This document shows, in pieces, positions 6,492 through 15,772 of a DNA stretch of 33,229 nt (positions are counted from its first letter, which is position 1; each line of letters opens with the position of its first letter). The DNA lies in contig NZ_CAMFLA010000031.1 of NCBI RefSeq assembly GCF_945957525.1, positions 1-33,229 on the forward strand. The letters are read 5' to 3'. Below the pieces are notes generated by a model, which was not told where the DNA came from, did not search any database, and saw only the letters and a program-made list of their open reading frames with translations. Made by a program: the position numbers and the translations under genes. The DNA comes from an uncultured Aquitalea sp. (lineage in GTDB: Bacteria; Pseudomonadota; Gammaproteobacteria; Burkholderiales; Chromobacteriaceae).

Positions 6492-7895
6492 TCAATGCAG
6501 GAAGTGGCGTGGTTGCGTCAGCGCTTCGGGCAACAGCGCCTCGTCCAGCTGCGCCTTTTGCATCAGGCCGCGGGACAACACGATGTCGTACACGCTGCCG
6601 CCCTTGGCGTGCGCTTCGGCGGCGACGGCGGTGGCCGCTTCATAACCGATGATGGGATTGAGCGCGGTCACCAGGCCGATGGAATTGAGCACATCCTCGC
6701 GCAGCTTGTCGCGGTTGGCCGTGATGCCGGTAACGCAGTTGTCGGTCAGGGTGGCGCAGGCGTTGGCCAGATGGCTGACGCTGCGGAACAGGCTGTAGGC
6801 GATGACCGGCTCGAAGGCATTGAGTTGCAGTTGGCCGCCCTCCGCCGCCATGGTGATGGTCATGTCGTTGCCGATGACTTCGAAAGCCACCTGGTTCACC
6901 ACTTCGGGGATAACCGGATTGACCTTGCCCGGCATGATGGACGAGCCGGCCTGGCGCGCAGGCAGATTGATGTCGCTGATGCCGGCGCGCGGGCCGGAGG
7001 ACAGCAGGCGCAGGTCGTTGCAGGTTTTGGACAGTTTCACCGCCACGCGCTTGAGCACGCCCGACAGTTGCACGAAGGCGCCGCAGTCCTGGGTGGCTTC
7101 CACCAGATCCGGCGCGGTGATGAGGGCAAGGCCGGTGCCGGCGGCCAGATGGCGGCACACCAGCGGCGCGTAATCCGGATGCGCGGTGATGCCGGTGCCG
7201 ATGGCGGTGGCGCCGAGGTTGATTTCCAGCATCAGCGCGCGCGCTTCGCTCAGGCGCAGGATGTCTTCGCCCAACATGACCGCGTAGGTGCGGAATTCCT
7301 GGCCCAGGGTCATGGGCACGGCGTCCTGCAGCTGGGTGCGGCCCATCTTCAGCACATCGTCGAACTCGGCCGCCTTGGCGGCGAAAGCGTCGCGCAACAC
7401 GGTCATGGCCTGCTGCAGACGTTCCACGCCCCAGTAAGTGGCCAGACGCAGCGAGGTGGGATACACATCGTTGGTGCTCTGACCCATGTTGACGTGTTCG
7501 TTGGGATGCAGATGCGCATATTCGCCCTTGGCGTGACCCAGCAGTTCCAGCGCGCGATTGGCGATCACTTCGTTGGCGTTCATGTTGGTGGAAGTGCCGG
7601 CGCCGCCCTGGATGACGTCCACCACGAATTGATCATGCAGTTTGCCGGCGCTCAGCTCGTCGCAGGCAGCGGCGATGGCGGCGGCGCGTTTCTCGTCCAG
7701 CAGGCCCAGATCACGGTTGGCCAGCGCGGCGGCCTTCTTGATGGCGGCCAGCGCACGGATCAGATCGCCGTAACGGCCGATGGTCTGGCCGGTGATGGGG
7801 AAGTTCTCGACGGCGCGCAAGGTGTGCACGCCCCAGTAAACATTCGCCGGGACATCGCGGTTGCCAAGAAGATCGTGTTCGGTACGGGTGGACAT
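6492..7895 (-). CDS. aspA: Aspartate ammonia-lyase (aspartase)
   Basis: A 467-residue enzyme of the aspartase/fumarase superfamily, which converts L-aspartate to fumarate and ammonia in the cytosol. The order of signatures is GGAGTSTNMNANE (97-109), MGQSTNDVYPTS (137-148), the catalytic flexible loop GSSIMPGKVNP (317-327) with its base Ser, and NQVAFEV. The N-terminus (RTEHDLLG, then WGVHTLRA) is of the aspartase rather than the fumarase C type. Start ATG 7895 has GAAGG upstream. It is likely controlled by the LysR-family gene directly upstream: a T-N11-A palindrome and a promoter lie in the 134-base gap. A strong terminator follows. Confidence 0.96.
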   Translation of the reverse strand: MSTRTEHDLLGNRDVPANVYWGVHTLRAVENFPITGQTIGRYGDLIRALAAIKKAAALANRDLGLLDEKRAAAIAAACDELSAGKLHDQFVVDVIQGGAGTSTNMNANEVIANRALELLGHAKGEYAHLHPNEHVNMGQSTNDVYPTSLRLATYWGVERLQQAMTVLRDAFAAKAAEFDDVLKMGRTQLQDAVPMTLGQEFRTYAVMLGEDILRLSEARALMLEINLGATAIGTGITAHPDYAPLVCRHLAAGTGLALITAPDLVEATQDCGAFVQLSGVLKRVAVKLSKTCNDLRLLSSGPRAGISDINLPARQAGSSIMPGKVNPVIPEVVNQVAFEVIGNDMTITMAAEGGQLQLNAFEPVIAYSLFRSVSHLANACATLTDNCVTGITANRDKLREDVLNSIGLVTALNPIIGYEAATAVAAEAHAKGGSVYDIVLSRGLMQKAQLDEALLPEALTQPRHFLH

Positions 7896-7945
7896 GCTGT
7901 GCCTTCATCGGTTGCGCCGCCGGATTGGCGACGAGATGGAGGCAG

Positions 7946-7976
7946 ACTGTATGCCCGGACGAACCCGCCCGGCCAA
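7946..7976 (-). promoter_or_regulatory. Candidate aspA promoter
   Basis: On the minus strand TTGGCC (7976-7971) and TACAGT (7951-7946) are 19 bases apart. That is imperfect, as expected for an activator-dependent promoter. The predicted start near 7939 puts the LysR box centre at about -65. Confidence 0.45.
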
Positions 7977-7996
7977 TTCCGTTTCGGGATAGGGTC

Positions 7997-8011
7997 ATGC
8001 AAATTTTGCAT
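7997..8011. promoter_or_regulatory. LysR-type T-N11-A box upstream of aspA
   Basis: ATGCAAA (7997-8003) and TTTGCAT (8005-8011) form a perfect 15-base palindrome around one T, and T7998 to A8010 has the canonical T-N11-A spacing of LysR-type recognition sites. It lies between the stop of the LysR gene and the aspA start, so the simplest reading is control of aspA by the neighbouring LysR protein. Confidence 0.72.
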
Positions 8012-8029
8012 AACCTTGCCAAAACTGCG

Positions 8030-8941
8030 TCATGACACCGGCTGGTAGCGCGCCGACAAAAATGCCCAAAAGGCCTCCAGCTCTGGGCGGCTGCGCTTTC
8101 TGTCGCCGTAGAGACGCACTTCCATGTCCACCGTCCAGCCGCTCTCCGCCGCCGGCAGCAACTGGCCGGATCGCCGTTCCCGCGTGACCGAACTGTCGGG
8201 CAAAAACGCCACACCATGGCCTTCCAGCACCATATTCTTCAGACCTTCGGCCATATCGGTTTCGTAGCGCAGCGCCAGGCGGGCCGAGGCAGGCGCTTCA
8301 TCCAGGATGAGGTCGGTCATCAGACGGAAATAGGCATTGCTGGCATAACCGAGAAACGGTACCGCCGCCCCCGCACCGGGCAAGCAGAACAAAGGCTGCT
8401 TGTTCTCGCCCTTGCGACTGTACGGCCGCAGGGTTTCCACGCCGAGTTTCAGGCCGACATAACGAGGGTCGGTCAGCTCGATCGGCTGCTTGGGGTGGTG
8501 GTAACACATGAGAAAGTCGCTGCCGCCTTCCACAAAGGCCAGCAAGGCGTCATGCACATTGCTGGCCTGCAGTCGGCAAGCAGGTTGGCCGAAGCCGCGC
8601 TCTACCTCGCTCCACCACTTGGGAAAATAAGAAAACGACAGCGTATGCGGCACAGCAAAGCTGAGCGTGCCCTCAGGCAAAGGTTGCATACCGCGCAACT
8701 GCGCACGGGTGCTGTTGATCTGCGCCAGCATGGTGGCGGCTTGTTCGCGCAACAACTCTCCCGCCGCCGTCAGGCGGGTGGGATAGGTGGTACGGTCGAT
8801 CAGATCCGCCCCCAGCCAGCTTTCCAGCGATTTGATGCGGCGCGAGAATGCCGGCTGGGTAAGATGGCGGATTTCCGCCGCCCGCGTGAAGCTGCCGGTA
8901 TCAGCCAGCACCAGGAAGTCCTCAAGCCAACGCGTTTCCAT
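8030..8941 (-). CDS. LysR-family transcriptional regulator (HypT/YjiE-like), probable aspA regulator
   Basis: A 303-residue LysR-type regulator. The N-terminal winged helix-turn-helix is METRWLEDFLVLADTGSFTR through AAEIRHLTQPAFSRRIKSLE (residues 1-40), followed by the linker helix. The effector domain begins near residue 92 (GTLSFAVPHTLSFSYFP). The first residues and the AVPHTLS segment recall E. coli HypT (YjiE), a hypochlorite-responsive member, but a specific oxidant role cannot be claimed. No membrane segments. ATG 8941 has a weak purine-rich ribosome site. Same strand as aspA and 134 bases upstream; the gap carries a LysR-type box. The ligand is unknown. Confidence 0.88.
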   Translation of the reverse strand: METRWLEDFLVLADTGSFTRAAEIRHLTQPAFSRRIKSLESWLGADLIDRTTYPTRLTAAGELLREQAATMLAQINSTRAQLRGMQPLPEGTLSFAVPHTLSFSYFPKWWSEVERGFGQPACRLQASNVHDALLAFVEGGSDFLMCYHHPKQPIELTDPRYVGLKLGVETLRPYSRKGENKQPLFCLPGAGAAVPFLGYASNAYFRLMTDLILDEAPASARLALRYETDMAEGLKNMVLEGHGVAFLPDSSVTRERRSGQLLPAAESGWTVDMEVRLYGDRKRSRPELEAFWAFLSARYQPVS

Positions 8942-9095
8942 GATTGTGCCCCGCTCGCCGTACTAATAAGTAAAATGTTTAAAATAAAATCAAATCACGC
9001 GAAGCAATTGTGTAAACAACTCATTTCTTTGACTTTTTTCAAAGCCCAAGACCGAAGTCACTCTACAATGCTGCAAGCTTAAGAATTGTCTGACA

Positions 9096-10244
9096 ATGAG
9101 AATCACACACACTATCTGGCGCCGCGTGCTCGGTCTGATGCCCGGCGAGATAGCCGCCGATGAAACCGGCTGGCTGATCAGTCCACACCAGCACATGCCC
9201 CTGCTGCTGCAACGCAGGGCGATGATGCTGGTAAACCGGGTGCGCTTGTTCGCCTTCCTGTTTGCCGTGCTCACCCCGATGTGGATCGTGGTGGACATCC
9301 TGACCCTGCCCGATAGCCTGTGGCATCAGTTAGCGCTATTGCGCCTGTTCGCCACGCTGGCTTTCAGCGCGTTGGTGATGTGGAACCCACAGGACGGTCA
9401 GTTGCCCCGCGCCTATCAGGGCATGGCGGTGTTGTTCGCCATCCCGACGTTGTTCTACATCGGCTCGCATCTGATCATGGCCAGCCACCATTTGCAGGGC
9501 GCGTCCGCCGCGGTCGGCACCGGTTACGCCTTCCTGCCCTTTGTGCTGATGGCCGCGTTTGCCATCTTCCCGCTCACCCTGCTGGAAAACCTGGCCTTCG
9601 CCACGCCGGTGCTGGCGGCCTATGCGCTGGCCTGGGCGCTCAATTGGCAGGTAGCCAGCTGGCCTTCCTTTGGTGGCGAATTCTGGTTGCTGTCCTTGCT
9701 GGCGGCCGTGTCGTCGCTGGCCAGCATGAGCCAGCTGGCCTTTATCATCGCGCTGGTGGGCCAGACCATCCGCGACCCGCTCACCGGCGCGTTTTCTCGC
9801 CGCAGCGGTATCGAGATGCTGGAGCTGCAACTGGTGAACGCCGAGCGCGCCGGCGCGCCGCTGAGCGTGGCCTTCATCGACATCGATCACTTCAAGTCCA
9901 TCAATGACGAGCACGGCCACGCCGCCGGCGACAAGGTGCTGAAAAAGCTGACCCAGCAGATCGGACAGTGCATGCGACGCGGCGATGTACTGGTGCGGTG
10001 GGGCGGCGAGGAATTCTTGCTGCTGATGCCCGGCACTGATCTGGTACAAGCCTGGCAGGCGGTGAACCGGCTGCGCAACAACGGCTTCGGCCAACGTCCG
10101 GACGGCACGCCGCTGACCGCCAGCATTGGTTTGGCCGAACGGCTGGCGGACAAACTCAATCAGCGCCGGCCGCTGGTGGAGCTGGCCGACCAACGCATGT
10201 ATCAGGCCAAACAACAGGGCCGCGACCGGGTAATCAGTCGCTAG
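9096..10244 (+). CDS. Membrane-bound diguanylate cyclase (GGDEF domain)
   Basis: A 382-residue diguanylate cyclase, which makes cyclic di-GMP from two GTP. The N-terminal half has about six membrane helices (roughly 50-70, 80-97, 108-129, 144-160, 167-184 and 196-222), with no extracytoplasmic domain long enough to name, so it is an integral-membrane sensor of unknown input. The cytoplasmic GGDEF domain starts at RDPLTGAFSRR (226-236), has DIDHFKSINDEHGHAAGD (262-279) for metal/GTP binding, and the active-site variant GGEEF (303-307). An RxxD inhibitory site (Arg294-Asp297) is five residues before it, so product feedback is expected. ATG 9096 has no strong ribosome site. A TACAAT box at 9064-9069 may be its -10. 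Divergent from the LysR gene. Confidence 0.92.
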   Translation: MRITHTIWRRVLGLMPGEIAADETGWLISPHQHMPLLLQRRAMMLVNRVRLFAFLFAVLTPMWIVVDILTLPDSLWHQLALLRLFATLAFSALVMWNPQDGQLPRAYQGMAVLFAIPTLFYIGSHLIMASHHLQGASAAVGTGYAFLPFVLMAAFAIFPLTLLENLAFATPVLAAYALAWALNWQVASWPSFGGEFWLLSLLAAVSSLASMSQLAFIIALVGQTIRDPLTGAFSRRSGIEMLELQLVNAERAGAPLSVAFIDIDHFKSINDEHGHAAGDKVLKKLTQQIGQCMRRGDVLVRWGGEEFLLLMPGTDLVQAWQAVNRLRNNGFGQRPDGTPLTASIGLAERLADKLNQRRPLVELADQRMYQAKQQGRDRVISR

Positions 10245-10271
10245 CTCCGTCTTGCGTGCCGGCCGCTGCGT

Positions 10272-12170
10272 TCAGCGCTGCCCGGCTTCCTGCAGGGCCA
10301 CCCAGTCCTGGGTATGCGGCGCGGCGCGGAATTCATGCACCGCGCGCTGCATCAAGGCAAAGGCCGTCGGCGCATCCAGCCTGCGGCAAGCGTCGCCCAG
10401 TTCATTCATCAGCGCTTCCAGCTCCGCTTGCGGCAGGTGGTATTCCTGAGCGCGCAGGATGCGGGCGTGATCGGTCGGCAACACGTTGTCACCGATCAGC
10501 AGCTCCTCGTACAGCTTCTCACCCGGCCGCAGCCCGCTGAAGCGGATTTCTATATCCCCGCCCGGATGGCGCTCGTCGCGCACCTCCAGCCCCGACAGGT
10601 GCACCATGCGCCGCGCCAGATCGGCAATCTTCACTGGTTCGCCCATGTCCAGCACGAACACATCGCCGCCCTCGCCCATCGCGCCGGCCTGGATCACCAG
10701 TTGCGCCGCTTCCGGGATGGTCATGAAGTAACGAGTGATGTCCGGATGGGTGACGGTTACCGGCCCGCCGGCCTTGATTTGCTTCTTGAACAGCGGCACC
10801 ACCGAACCCGAACTGCCCAGTACATTGCCAAAACGCACCATGACGAAGCGGGTGCGGCTGCCGGCCGCATGACGGCTCTGCAGGGTAAGCTCCGCCAGCC
10901 GCTTGGTGGCGCCCATCACATTGGTGGGACGCACGGCCTTGTCGGTGGAGATCAGCACAAAGGTATCCACCCCACTGGCTTCAGCGGCACGGGCCGTGGT
11001 ATCGGTGCCGAAGGCGTTGTTGAGAATGCCCGCCACCGGATTGTGCTCCACCATCGGCACATGCTTGTAAGCGGCGGCGTGGTAGACGGTTTCCACCTTG
11101 AAGGCGCTGAGTATCTGGCACAGTCGCTCATAGTCGGTAACCGAACCCAGCACCGGCGTGCGCGGGATGTCCGGCGCCAGCGAGCCCAGTTCGTGATCGA
11201 TGGCGTATAGCGCGTATTCCGACAATTCAAACAGCACGATGCGCGACGGATTATTGCGTACGATCTGCCGCACCAGCTCGGAACCGATGGAGCCGCCGGC
11301 CCCGGTAACCATCACCACCCGTCCCTGGATGTTGCGCGCCAGCAATTCCTGCTTGGGCGGCACCGGATCGCGGCCGAGCAAGTCCTCGATTTCCACTTCC
11401 TTCAGTTCTTCCACCCGCGCTTCGCCGGACACCAGATCGGCCATGCCGGGCAGTCGCTTGATGGGTACGCGCAGGCTTTCCAGCGATTCGAGGATCTCCC
11501 GCTGGCGACCGCGGCTGACCGAGGGCATGGCCAACAGGATGCTCTTGGCTTCGGTTTCCTCGATCAGCAGCGGCAGGTCTTTGGGCGCATGTACCGATAG
11601 GCCGCGGAAGGTGCGCTTCCAGCTGTCGGGGTTGTCGTCCACAAAGGCCATCGGCCGGTACTCCTTGCCCGCCTGCAAAGCCAGCATCAGCTGCACCCCG
11701 GCCTGGCCCGCGCCGTAGATGATGACGTGCTCGCGCGGGGCATCTACTGCGTCCAGCCGGCGCACGATGCCGCGCAGCACGAAGCGGCTGCCGCCGATAT
11801 AGGCCATGGCGAACATCCAGAAGATGATGATGGACGAGCGGGGAAACGGCCCGATGCGGGCCATGACGATGACGGCGGTGAGCACCAGCACGGCGAGACT
11901 GACGCCGGTAAAAACGGTGTAGACGATCTTGTCGTCGAGGAATTTCAGCACCGCGCGGTACAAACCCAGCTTCACGAAGATGGGAATCACCCACAGCGGC
12001 GGCACGATGAAGATCCACAGATACGGGTCGAGTTTCGGGTCCCAGTAGCCGCCCAGCCTCAGCACCACGGCGCTCCACAGCGCCAGCGGCAGCAAAAGCG
12101 CGTCCATCAGCGCCAAGAGCGCCATCTTGTTGTGACGTGAAAAGGTCAGCAGTTTGTCTAGCATGTCCAT
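10272..12170 (-). CDS. Membrane nucleotide-sugar 4,6-dehydratase (WbpM/PglF/CapD type)
   Basis: A 632-residue protein of full WbpM/PglF length. Four N-terminal membrane helices (about 15-38, 50-72, 84-104, 111-128) are followed by a CoA-binding-like Rossmann domain (GAGQAG, 153-158) and the catalytic SDR domain (GAGGSIGSE, 290-298). The active site has STDK (408-411), and Met419 in VMGATKR stands where other SDRs have Tyr, a hallmark of this dehydratase group. The enzyme turns UDP-GlcNAc into the 4-keto-6-deoxy sugar on which the ArnB/PglE-like aminotransferase of the cluster can act. Start ATG 12170 (ATG 12164 also possible). Last gene of the glycan operon; a repeat word lies between it and the sugar transferase gene. 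Confidence 0.93.
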   Translation of the reverse strand: MDMLDKLLTFSRHNKMALLALMDALLLPLALWSAVVLRLGGYWDPKLDPYLWIFIVPPLWVIPIFVKLGLYRAVLKFLDDKIVYTVFTGVSLAVLVLTAVIVMARIGPFPRSSIIIFWMFAMAYIGGSRFVLRGIVRRLDAVDAPREHVIIYGAGQAGVQLMLALQAGKEYRPMAFVDDNPDSWKRTFRGLSVHAPKDLPLLIEETEAKSILLAMPSVSRGRQREILESLESLRVPIKRLPGMADLVSGEARVEELKEVEIEDLLGRDPVPPKQELLARNIQGRVVMVTGAGGSIGSELVRQIVRNNPSRIVLFELSEYALYAIDHELGSLAPDIPRTPVLGSVTDYERLCQILSAFKVETVYHAAAYKHVPMVEHNPVAGILNNAFGTDTTARAAEASGVDTFVLISTDKAVRPTNVMGATKRLAELTLQSRHAAGSRTRFVMVRFGNVLGSSGSVVPLFKKQIKAGGPVTVTHPDITRYFMTIPEAAQLVIQAGAMGEGGDVFVLDMGEPVKIADLARRMVHLSGLEVRDERHPGGDIEIRFSGLRPGEKLYEELLIGDNVLPTDHARILRAQEYHLPQAELEALMNELGDACRRLDAPTAFALMQRAVHEFRAAPHTQDWVALQEAGQR

Positions 12171-12193
12171 CCGTCGGGGCGGGCCCCGTCCTG

Positions 12194-12208
12194 CAAGGTT
12201 GGCCGAAG
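12194..12208 (-). repeat. Full-length intergenic copy of the repeat word (CTTCGGCCAACCTTG on the minus strand)
   Basis: CAAGGTTGGCCGAAG on the plus strand equals one complete half of the palindrome at 877-908. It stands in the 40-base gap between two operon genes, outside coding sequence. Confidence 0.75.
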
Positions 12209-12210
12209 CG

Positions 12211-12876
12211 TCAGCGCTTCACGATTTTCAGCAAGGTGGCGAAGATGATGCGCACATCCTCCGCCAGCGAATGCGTTTGGGCGTAACGCACGTAATAAGC
12301 CAGCTTTTCCGGTAGCACCTCGTCAATGTAGGCCTGCTCCGGGTCCGCCGCTTTGCCCAGTATCTCGTTCTCGTCGATCATGCGAATCGACGCCCAGTCG
12401 GTAATGCCCGGGCGCACCGACAGCACGATGTCCCGCACCTCATCCGGATAGTGGGCCACATACTTGGGCACCTCCGGACGCGGACCGACCAGGCTCATGT
12501 CGCCATACAGCACATCCAGCAACTGCGGCAGCTCGTCGATCTTGCTCTTGCGCAAGAAGCGGCCGGCGCCGGTAACGCGGCTGTCCGCGCCCACGGTGAG
12601 TTGCCCCTGGCGCTCGGTATTCACCTGCATGGTGCGGAATTTGTGAATGCGGAACAGACTGCCGCCGCGCCCCACCCTCACCTGCCGGAAAAACACCGGA
12701 CCGGGCGAATCCAGCTTGACCCACAGAGCCACCGCCAACAGCACCGGCGACAGCGCGACCAGCCCGGCCAGCGCCGCGCAGAAATCAAAACACCGCTTCA
12801 GCAGCCGGGAGCCATGCCCCGGCGGCTGGCAGCAAGGCGGCAACAAGGCCGGCTTGCCCTTGCCCTGCGCGCTCAT
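12211..12876 (-). CDS. Undecaprenyl-phosphate sugar-1-phosphate transferase (PglC-like)
   Basis: A 221-residue monotopic phosphoglycosyl transferase that would start glycan assembly by moving a sugar-1-phosphate from UDP-sugar to undecaprenyl phosphate at the inner membrane. It has a single re-entrant membrane helix (about 28-55), HKFRTM (79-83), the catalytic Asp-Glu pair in [15 protein letters not shown] (Asp114-Glu115) and MSLVGPRPE (127-135). Its small size, without extra membrane helices, matches PglC/WecP-like members. An additional N-terminal tail of about 25 residues is rich in Pro, Lys and Cys. The ATG overlaps the stop of the aminotransferase gene as ATGA (12873-12876), so translation is coupled. 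Confidence 0.93.
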   Translation of the reverse strand: MSAQGKGKPALLPPCCQPPGHGSRLLKRCFDFCAALAGLVALSPVLLAVALWVKLDSPGPVFFRQVRVGRGGSLFRIHKFRTMQVNTERQGQLTVGADSRVTGAGRFLRKSKIDELPQLLDVLYGDMSLVGPRPEVPKYVAHYPDEVRDIVLSVRPGITDWASIRMIDENEILGKAADPEQAYIDEVLPEKLAYYVRYAQTHSLAEDVRIIFATLLKIVKR

Positions 12877-14036
12877 GCGCCGAGGATCTCGCGCACGGCG
12901 GCGATGACGCGGGTCTGGTCGTCGTCGGTCATGCGGGTGTACAGCGGCAGGGTCACTTCCGCTTCAAATGCGGCGTCCGCCACCGGAAACTGCGCCGGCG
13001 TCAGCTGGTAGCCGTCGCGCCATACCGGGTGGCGATGCAGCGGGATGAAGTGCACCGAGCAGCCAATGCCCTTCTCCGCCATGCGAACGATGAAATCGTC
13101 GCGACTGATGCCGGCTTCCGGCTTGATGCGCACCGGGTAGAGGTGCCAGGCGTGGTGGTCGCCAGCATGGGCCGGGCGTGCCGGTAGGATCAGCGGCAGA
13201 TCGGCCAGCTCGCGGTCGAAGCGCGCGGCCATCGCTTCGCGGTGTTCACGGAAGCGGCGGATTTTCTTCAGCTGATGGATGCCCATGGCGGCGGCGGTGT
13301 CCGGCATATTGTATTTGAAGCCGGGTTCGATCACCTCGTAGAACCAGGCGGGCGTTTTGGACACGTAGCGGTCGAAGGCGTCTCGGCTGATGCCGTGCAG
13401 GCGCATCACCTTGCAGCGGGCGATGAGGTCCTTGTTGCGGGATACCACCATGCCGCCTTCGCCAGTGGTCATGGTCTTGTTGGCGTAAAAGCTGAACACG
13501 GTGACATCGGAATCCAGCGTGCCAATCAGCTTGCCCTTGTAGGTGGTGGGCAGCGCGTGCGCAGCGTCTTCCACCACTTTCAGGCCGTGTTCGCGGGCGA
13601 TGGCGAGAATCTCGTCCATCTCGCAGGCCAAACCGGCAAAGTGCACAGGCATGATGGCGCGCGTCTTGTCGGTGATGGCGGCGCGGATGGCGGCTGGACT
13701 GATATTGAAGGTGGCCGGGTCCACATCGACAAACACCGGGTCGGCCCCCAGATAGCGCACCACCTCAGCCGTGGCGGTGAAGGTATAGCTGGGCACGATC
13801 ACTTCGTCGCCAGCCTTAACGCCGATGGCTTCCAGCGCCAGATGCAGGCCGGCGGTAGCAGAGTTGACGGCGATGGCTTCCACGCCGCCGCCGATGAACT
13901 CGGCGAAGTCGGTTTCAAACTGGCGGGTTTTGGGGCCGGTGGTCACCCAGCCGGAGCGCAGCGCGGCAACCACTTCATTGATTTCGTCTTCGCCGATATC
14001 CGGCAGTGCAAAGGGCAGGAATTTTTGTTCGCTCAT
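12873..14036 (-). CDS. DegT/DnrJ/EryC1-family sugar aminotransferase (ArnB/PglE-like)
   Basis: A 387-residue PLP aminotransferase of the sugar type. Its start ([17 protein letters not shown]) and segments such as [22 protein letters not shown] and VPVHFAGL parallel ArnB. The PLP Lys is in [15 protein letters not shown] (Lys187), and the Asp that holds the pyridine nitrogen is in VVEDAAHA (Asp157). With the neighbouring 4,6-dehydratase it should aminate the C4 ketone of a UDP-4-keto-6-deoxy-HexNAc, giving a 4-amino sugar for the PglC-like transferase. Start ATG 14036 is chosen by family N-terminus; ATG 14051 adds five residues and neither has a strong ribosome site. Confidence 0.9.
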   Translation of the reverse strand: MSEQKFLPFALPDIGEDEINEVVAALRSGWVTTGPKTRQFETDFAEFIGGGVEAIAVNSATAGLHLALEAIGVKAGDEVIVPSYTFTATAEVVRYLGADPVFVDVDPATFNISPAAIRAAITDKTRAIMPVHFAGLACEMDEILAIAREHGLKVVEDAAHALPTTYKGKLIGTLDSDVTVFSFYANKTMTTGEGGMVVSRNKDLIARCKVMRLHGISRDAFDRYVSKTPAWFYEVIEPGFKYNMPDTAAAMGIHQLKKIRRFREHREAMAARFDRELADLPLILPARPAHAGDHHAWHLYPVRIKPEAGISRDDFIVRMAEKGIGCSVHFIPLHRHPVWRDGYQLTPAQFPVADAAFEAEVTLPLYTRMTDDDQTRVIAAVREILGA

Positions 14037-14122
14037 GGCATTGTTCTTCATTGACAAACTGCATTGTCCATCGTCCGCCGTCCCGGAAAACCGCCCCGGG
14101 CCACGGGCACTCTCATTCTGTT

Positions 14123-15214
14123 TCACGCTGGCAGCCTGGCCGACAACTGTTTGCCGAAGCGCTGGGTCGGCAACTCCACCCAGCGGTGAATGGCTTGCGC
14201 CAGGCACCAGGTAAGGGCAATGGCCGCCAGCGCCAGCAACCACCAGGGCAGGCCGTAGTCCGCCAGCCACTCCATCAATACATAGCCGACATTGGAATGG
14301 CAGACATACCAGGCGTAACTGATCGCCGCCACCTTCGCCAGCCCTTCGCGCTCCCACCAGGCGGGCCGCCACAAGGCCAGGCCAAACAGGCCGATGCCAA
14401 TCAGGTAGCTGGCATACAGCGCCGGGGAGTGCCAGCCGGTCAGCGCCACAAACAGCCCCAGCAGGCCAGCGACATGCAGCAGGGTCTCCAGTCGGCCTGC
14501 GGCTCCAGTCAGCCAGAAATAACACCAGCAGCCGGCAAACATCAGCGGGAAGTAGCACACCTCCGGCGCCAGATAGAATCTGCCGTACAGCCACCAGGTA
14601 GCGAAGGGTTCGGGAATCTCCAGCGACTCCGGCCCCAGCGCGATGACCGTCACCACCGGCAACAGGCACCACAGCGCGGGCTTGATCCGCCTTCCGCACA
14701 AGGCAAAGGCCGTGCCGACAAAGGCGTAGAACCACAACTCCACTTTCAGCGTCCACATTACCGGGTCGATGTTGCGGCCGCCCAGCATGTCCTGAAAGGC
14801 GATGCTGACATGACCCATCACATCCCGACGGGTGATGTCGTAGTCGGCTTCGGCCAACCACGCCGCCGTCCACAAGGCCAGCAGCGTCAATGCCAGCCCC
14901 ACCCAATAGGTGGGGTAGATGCGGAAGAAGCGGGTCAGCGCAAAGCGGGCCAGACTCATGCGCGACAGCGACAAGGGAATCAGCAGCCCGGAAATCATCA
15001 GGAACAACCCCACCCCCACCGCGCCAAGATTGAAGGGCAAGGCGAAAGAGGCACCATCGTACGCCTCCAGGGGCGGCATGTTGAGGATGTCGCTGATTCT
15101 TTCTCTTTGCAGCCAGAAGGTTTGCGTGAAATGAAACAGGATCACGCAGAGAATCGCCATACCGCGCAAGCCGTCGGCGAAACCGAAACGCAAGTGTTGC
15201 TTGTTGCTGCTCAT
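14123..15214 (-). CDS. Acyltransferase 3 family membrane protein (O-acyltransferase)
   Basis: A 363-residue integral membrane protein of the acyltransferase 3 family (OafA/NodX/WecH type) with about ten helices. The family opening is [18 protein letters not shown], where the conserved His is in LFHF, followed by [11 protein letters not shown] and [15 protein letters not shown]. Such proteins add O-acyl groups, often acetyl, to surface sugars, which fits a glycan locus. Start ATG 15214 is preferred because the protein then opens with a short cytosolic tail; ATG 15247 is possible. It could be mistaken for a polymerase because of the many helices, but the motifs are those of acyltransferases. 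Confidence 0.88.
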   Translation of the reverse strand: MSSNKQHLRFGFADGLRGMAILCVILFHFTQTFWLQRERISDILNMPPLEAYDGASFALPFNLGAVGVGLFLMISGLLIPLSLSRMSLARFALTRFFRIYPTYWVGLALTLLALWTAAWLAEADYDITRRDVMGHVSIAFQDMLGGRNIDPVMWTLKVELWFYAFVGTAFALCGRRIKPALWCLLPVVTVIALGPESLEIPEPFATWWLYGRFYLAPEVCYFPLMFAGCWCYFWLTGAAGRLETLLHVAGLLGLFVALTGWHSPALYASYLIGIGLFGLALWRPAWWEREGLAKVAAISYAWYVCHSNVGYVLMEWLADYGLPWWLLALAAIALTWCLAQAIHRWVELPTQRFGKQLSARLPA

Positions 15215-15295
15215 ACCGCTGGAAATCCTACCACTCCGGGCCGGCACCGATGCCGGCTCTCATCAAAAACAAAGCATATCGAGGACAGGCCGCTC

Positions 15296-15769
15296 TTAGC
15301 GACGGCGCTCGTCTTCGGCAAACCCCGCGCCCAGCTCGAAGTCAGCCGGGTTGTGGACAAATACGGCATCGTCCGTAGTACTGCTTGAGGCGCGCCGCCT
15401 TTTCACCGCCATTTCCACCAGCGTCAGCGGCAGAAACAGCAGCACGAACACCACGCCACCCAGCACGTGCCAGTGGGCCAGCGCCTTCAACCACGCCGGC
15501 GCGGGCTGCCCGCCGCCGCCGTATTTGTCCCAGTAAAACAGGCAACCGCAAAATAGGCCAAACCAGACCGCCAGCAAATAACGCTGCGCCAGCGTCCGTT
15601 CATGCCAACTGCACCAGCCATAGAGCGCAACGCAGACCGTGGCCAGCGCCGCGCCCCAGACAAAGCCGGCCTGCAGCAGCAGGGACATCAGCACCATGCT
15701 GAAGAAGAATGCGGCACAGCCCGCTGCCAGTTTCAGCAGCCACAGGCTGACTCGCAGCAGCGCGCGCAT
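15296..15769 (-). CDS. Small membrane protein of unknown function in the glycan operon
   Basis: A 157-residue protein that I cannot place in a family. It has about four hydrophobic helices (roughly 5-25, 28-50, 62-80, 98-118) and a hydrophilic, acidic C-terminal tail. ATG 15769 is three bases after the glycosyltransferase stop, so it belongs to the operon. It is too short for a Wzy polymerase. A copy of the repeat word lies in its last codons (15313-15324). Confidence 0.7.
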   Translation of the reverse strand: MRALLRVSLWLLKLAAGCAAFFFSMVLMSLLLQAGFVWGAALATVCVALYGWCSWHERTLAQRYLLAVWFGLFCGCLFYWDKYGGGGQPAPAWLKALAHWHVLGGVVFVLLFLPLTLVEMAVKRRRASSSTTDDAVFVHNPADFELGAGFAEDERRR

Positions 15770-15772
15770 GCC

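Noticed and set aside
6465-8048. 527-codon plus-strand frame opposite aspA
   Set aside because: Antisense shadow; aspA has its full signature set, a promoter and a terminator on the other strand.
9029-9069. TTGACT and TACAAT as a promoter for the diguanylate cyclase
   Set aside because: The two hexamers are 29 bases apart, too far for one sigma70 promoter. Only the TACAAT box is kept as a possible -10.
14037-14906. In-frame upstream extension of the ArnB/PglE-like aminotransferase to 677 residues
   Set aside because: The added part overlaps the acyltransferase gene in another frame, has no aminotransferase features, and the family N-terminus starts at 14036.
14123-15214. Could the ten-helix protein be a Wzy polymerase?
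   Set aside because: The FADGLRG...LFHF opening and [15 protein letters not shown] block are acyltransferase 3 family features.
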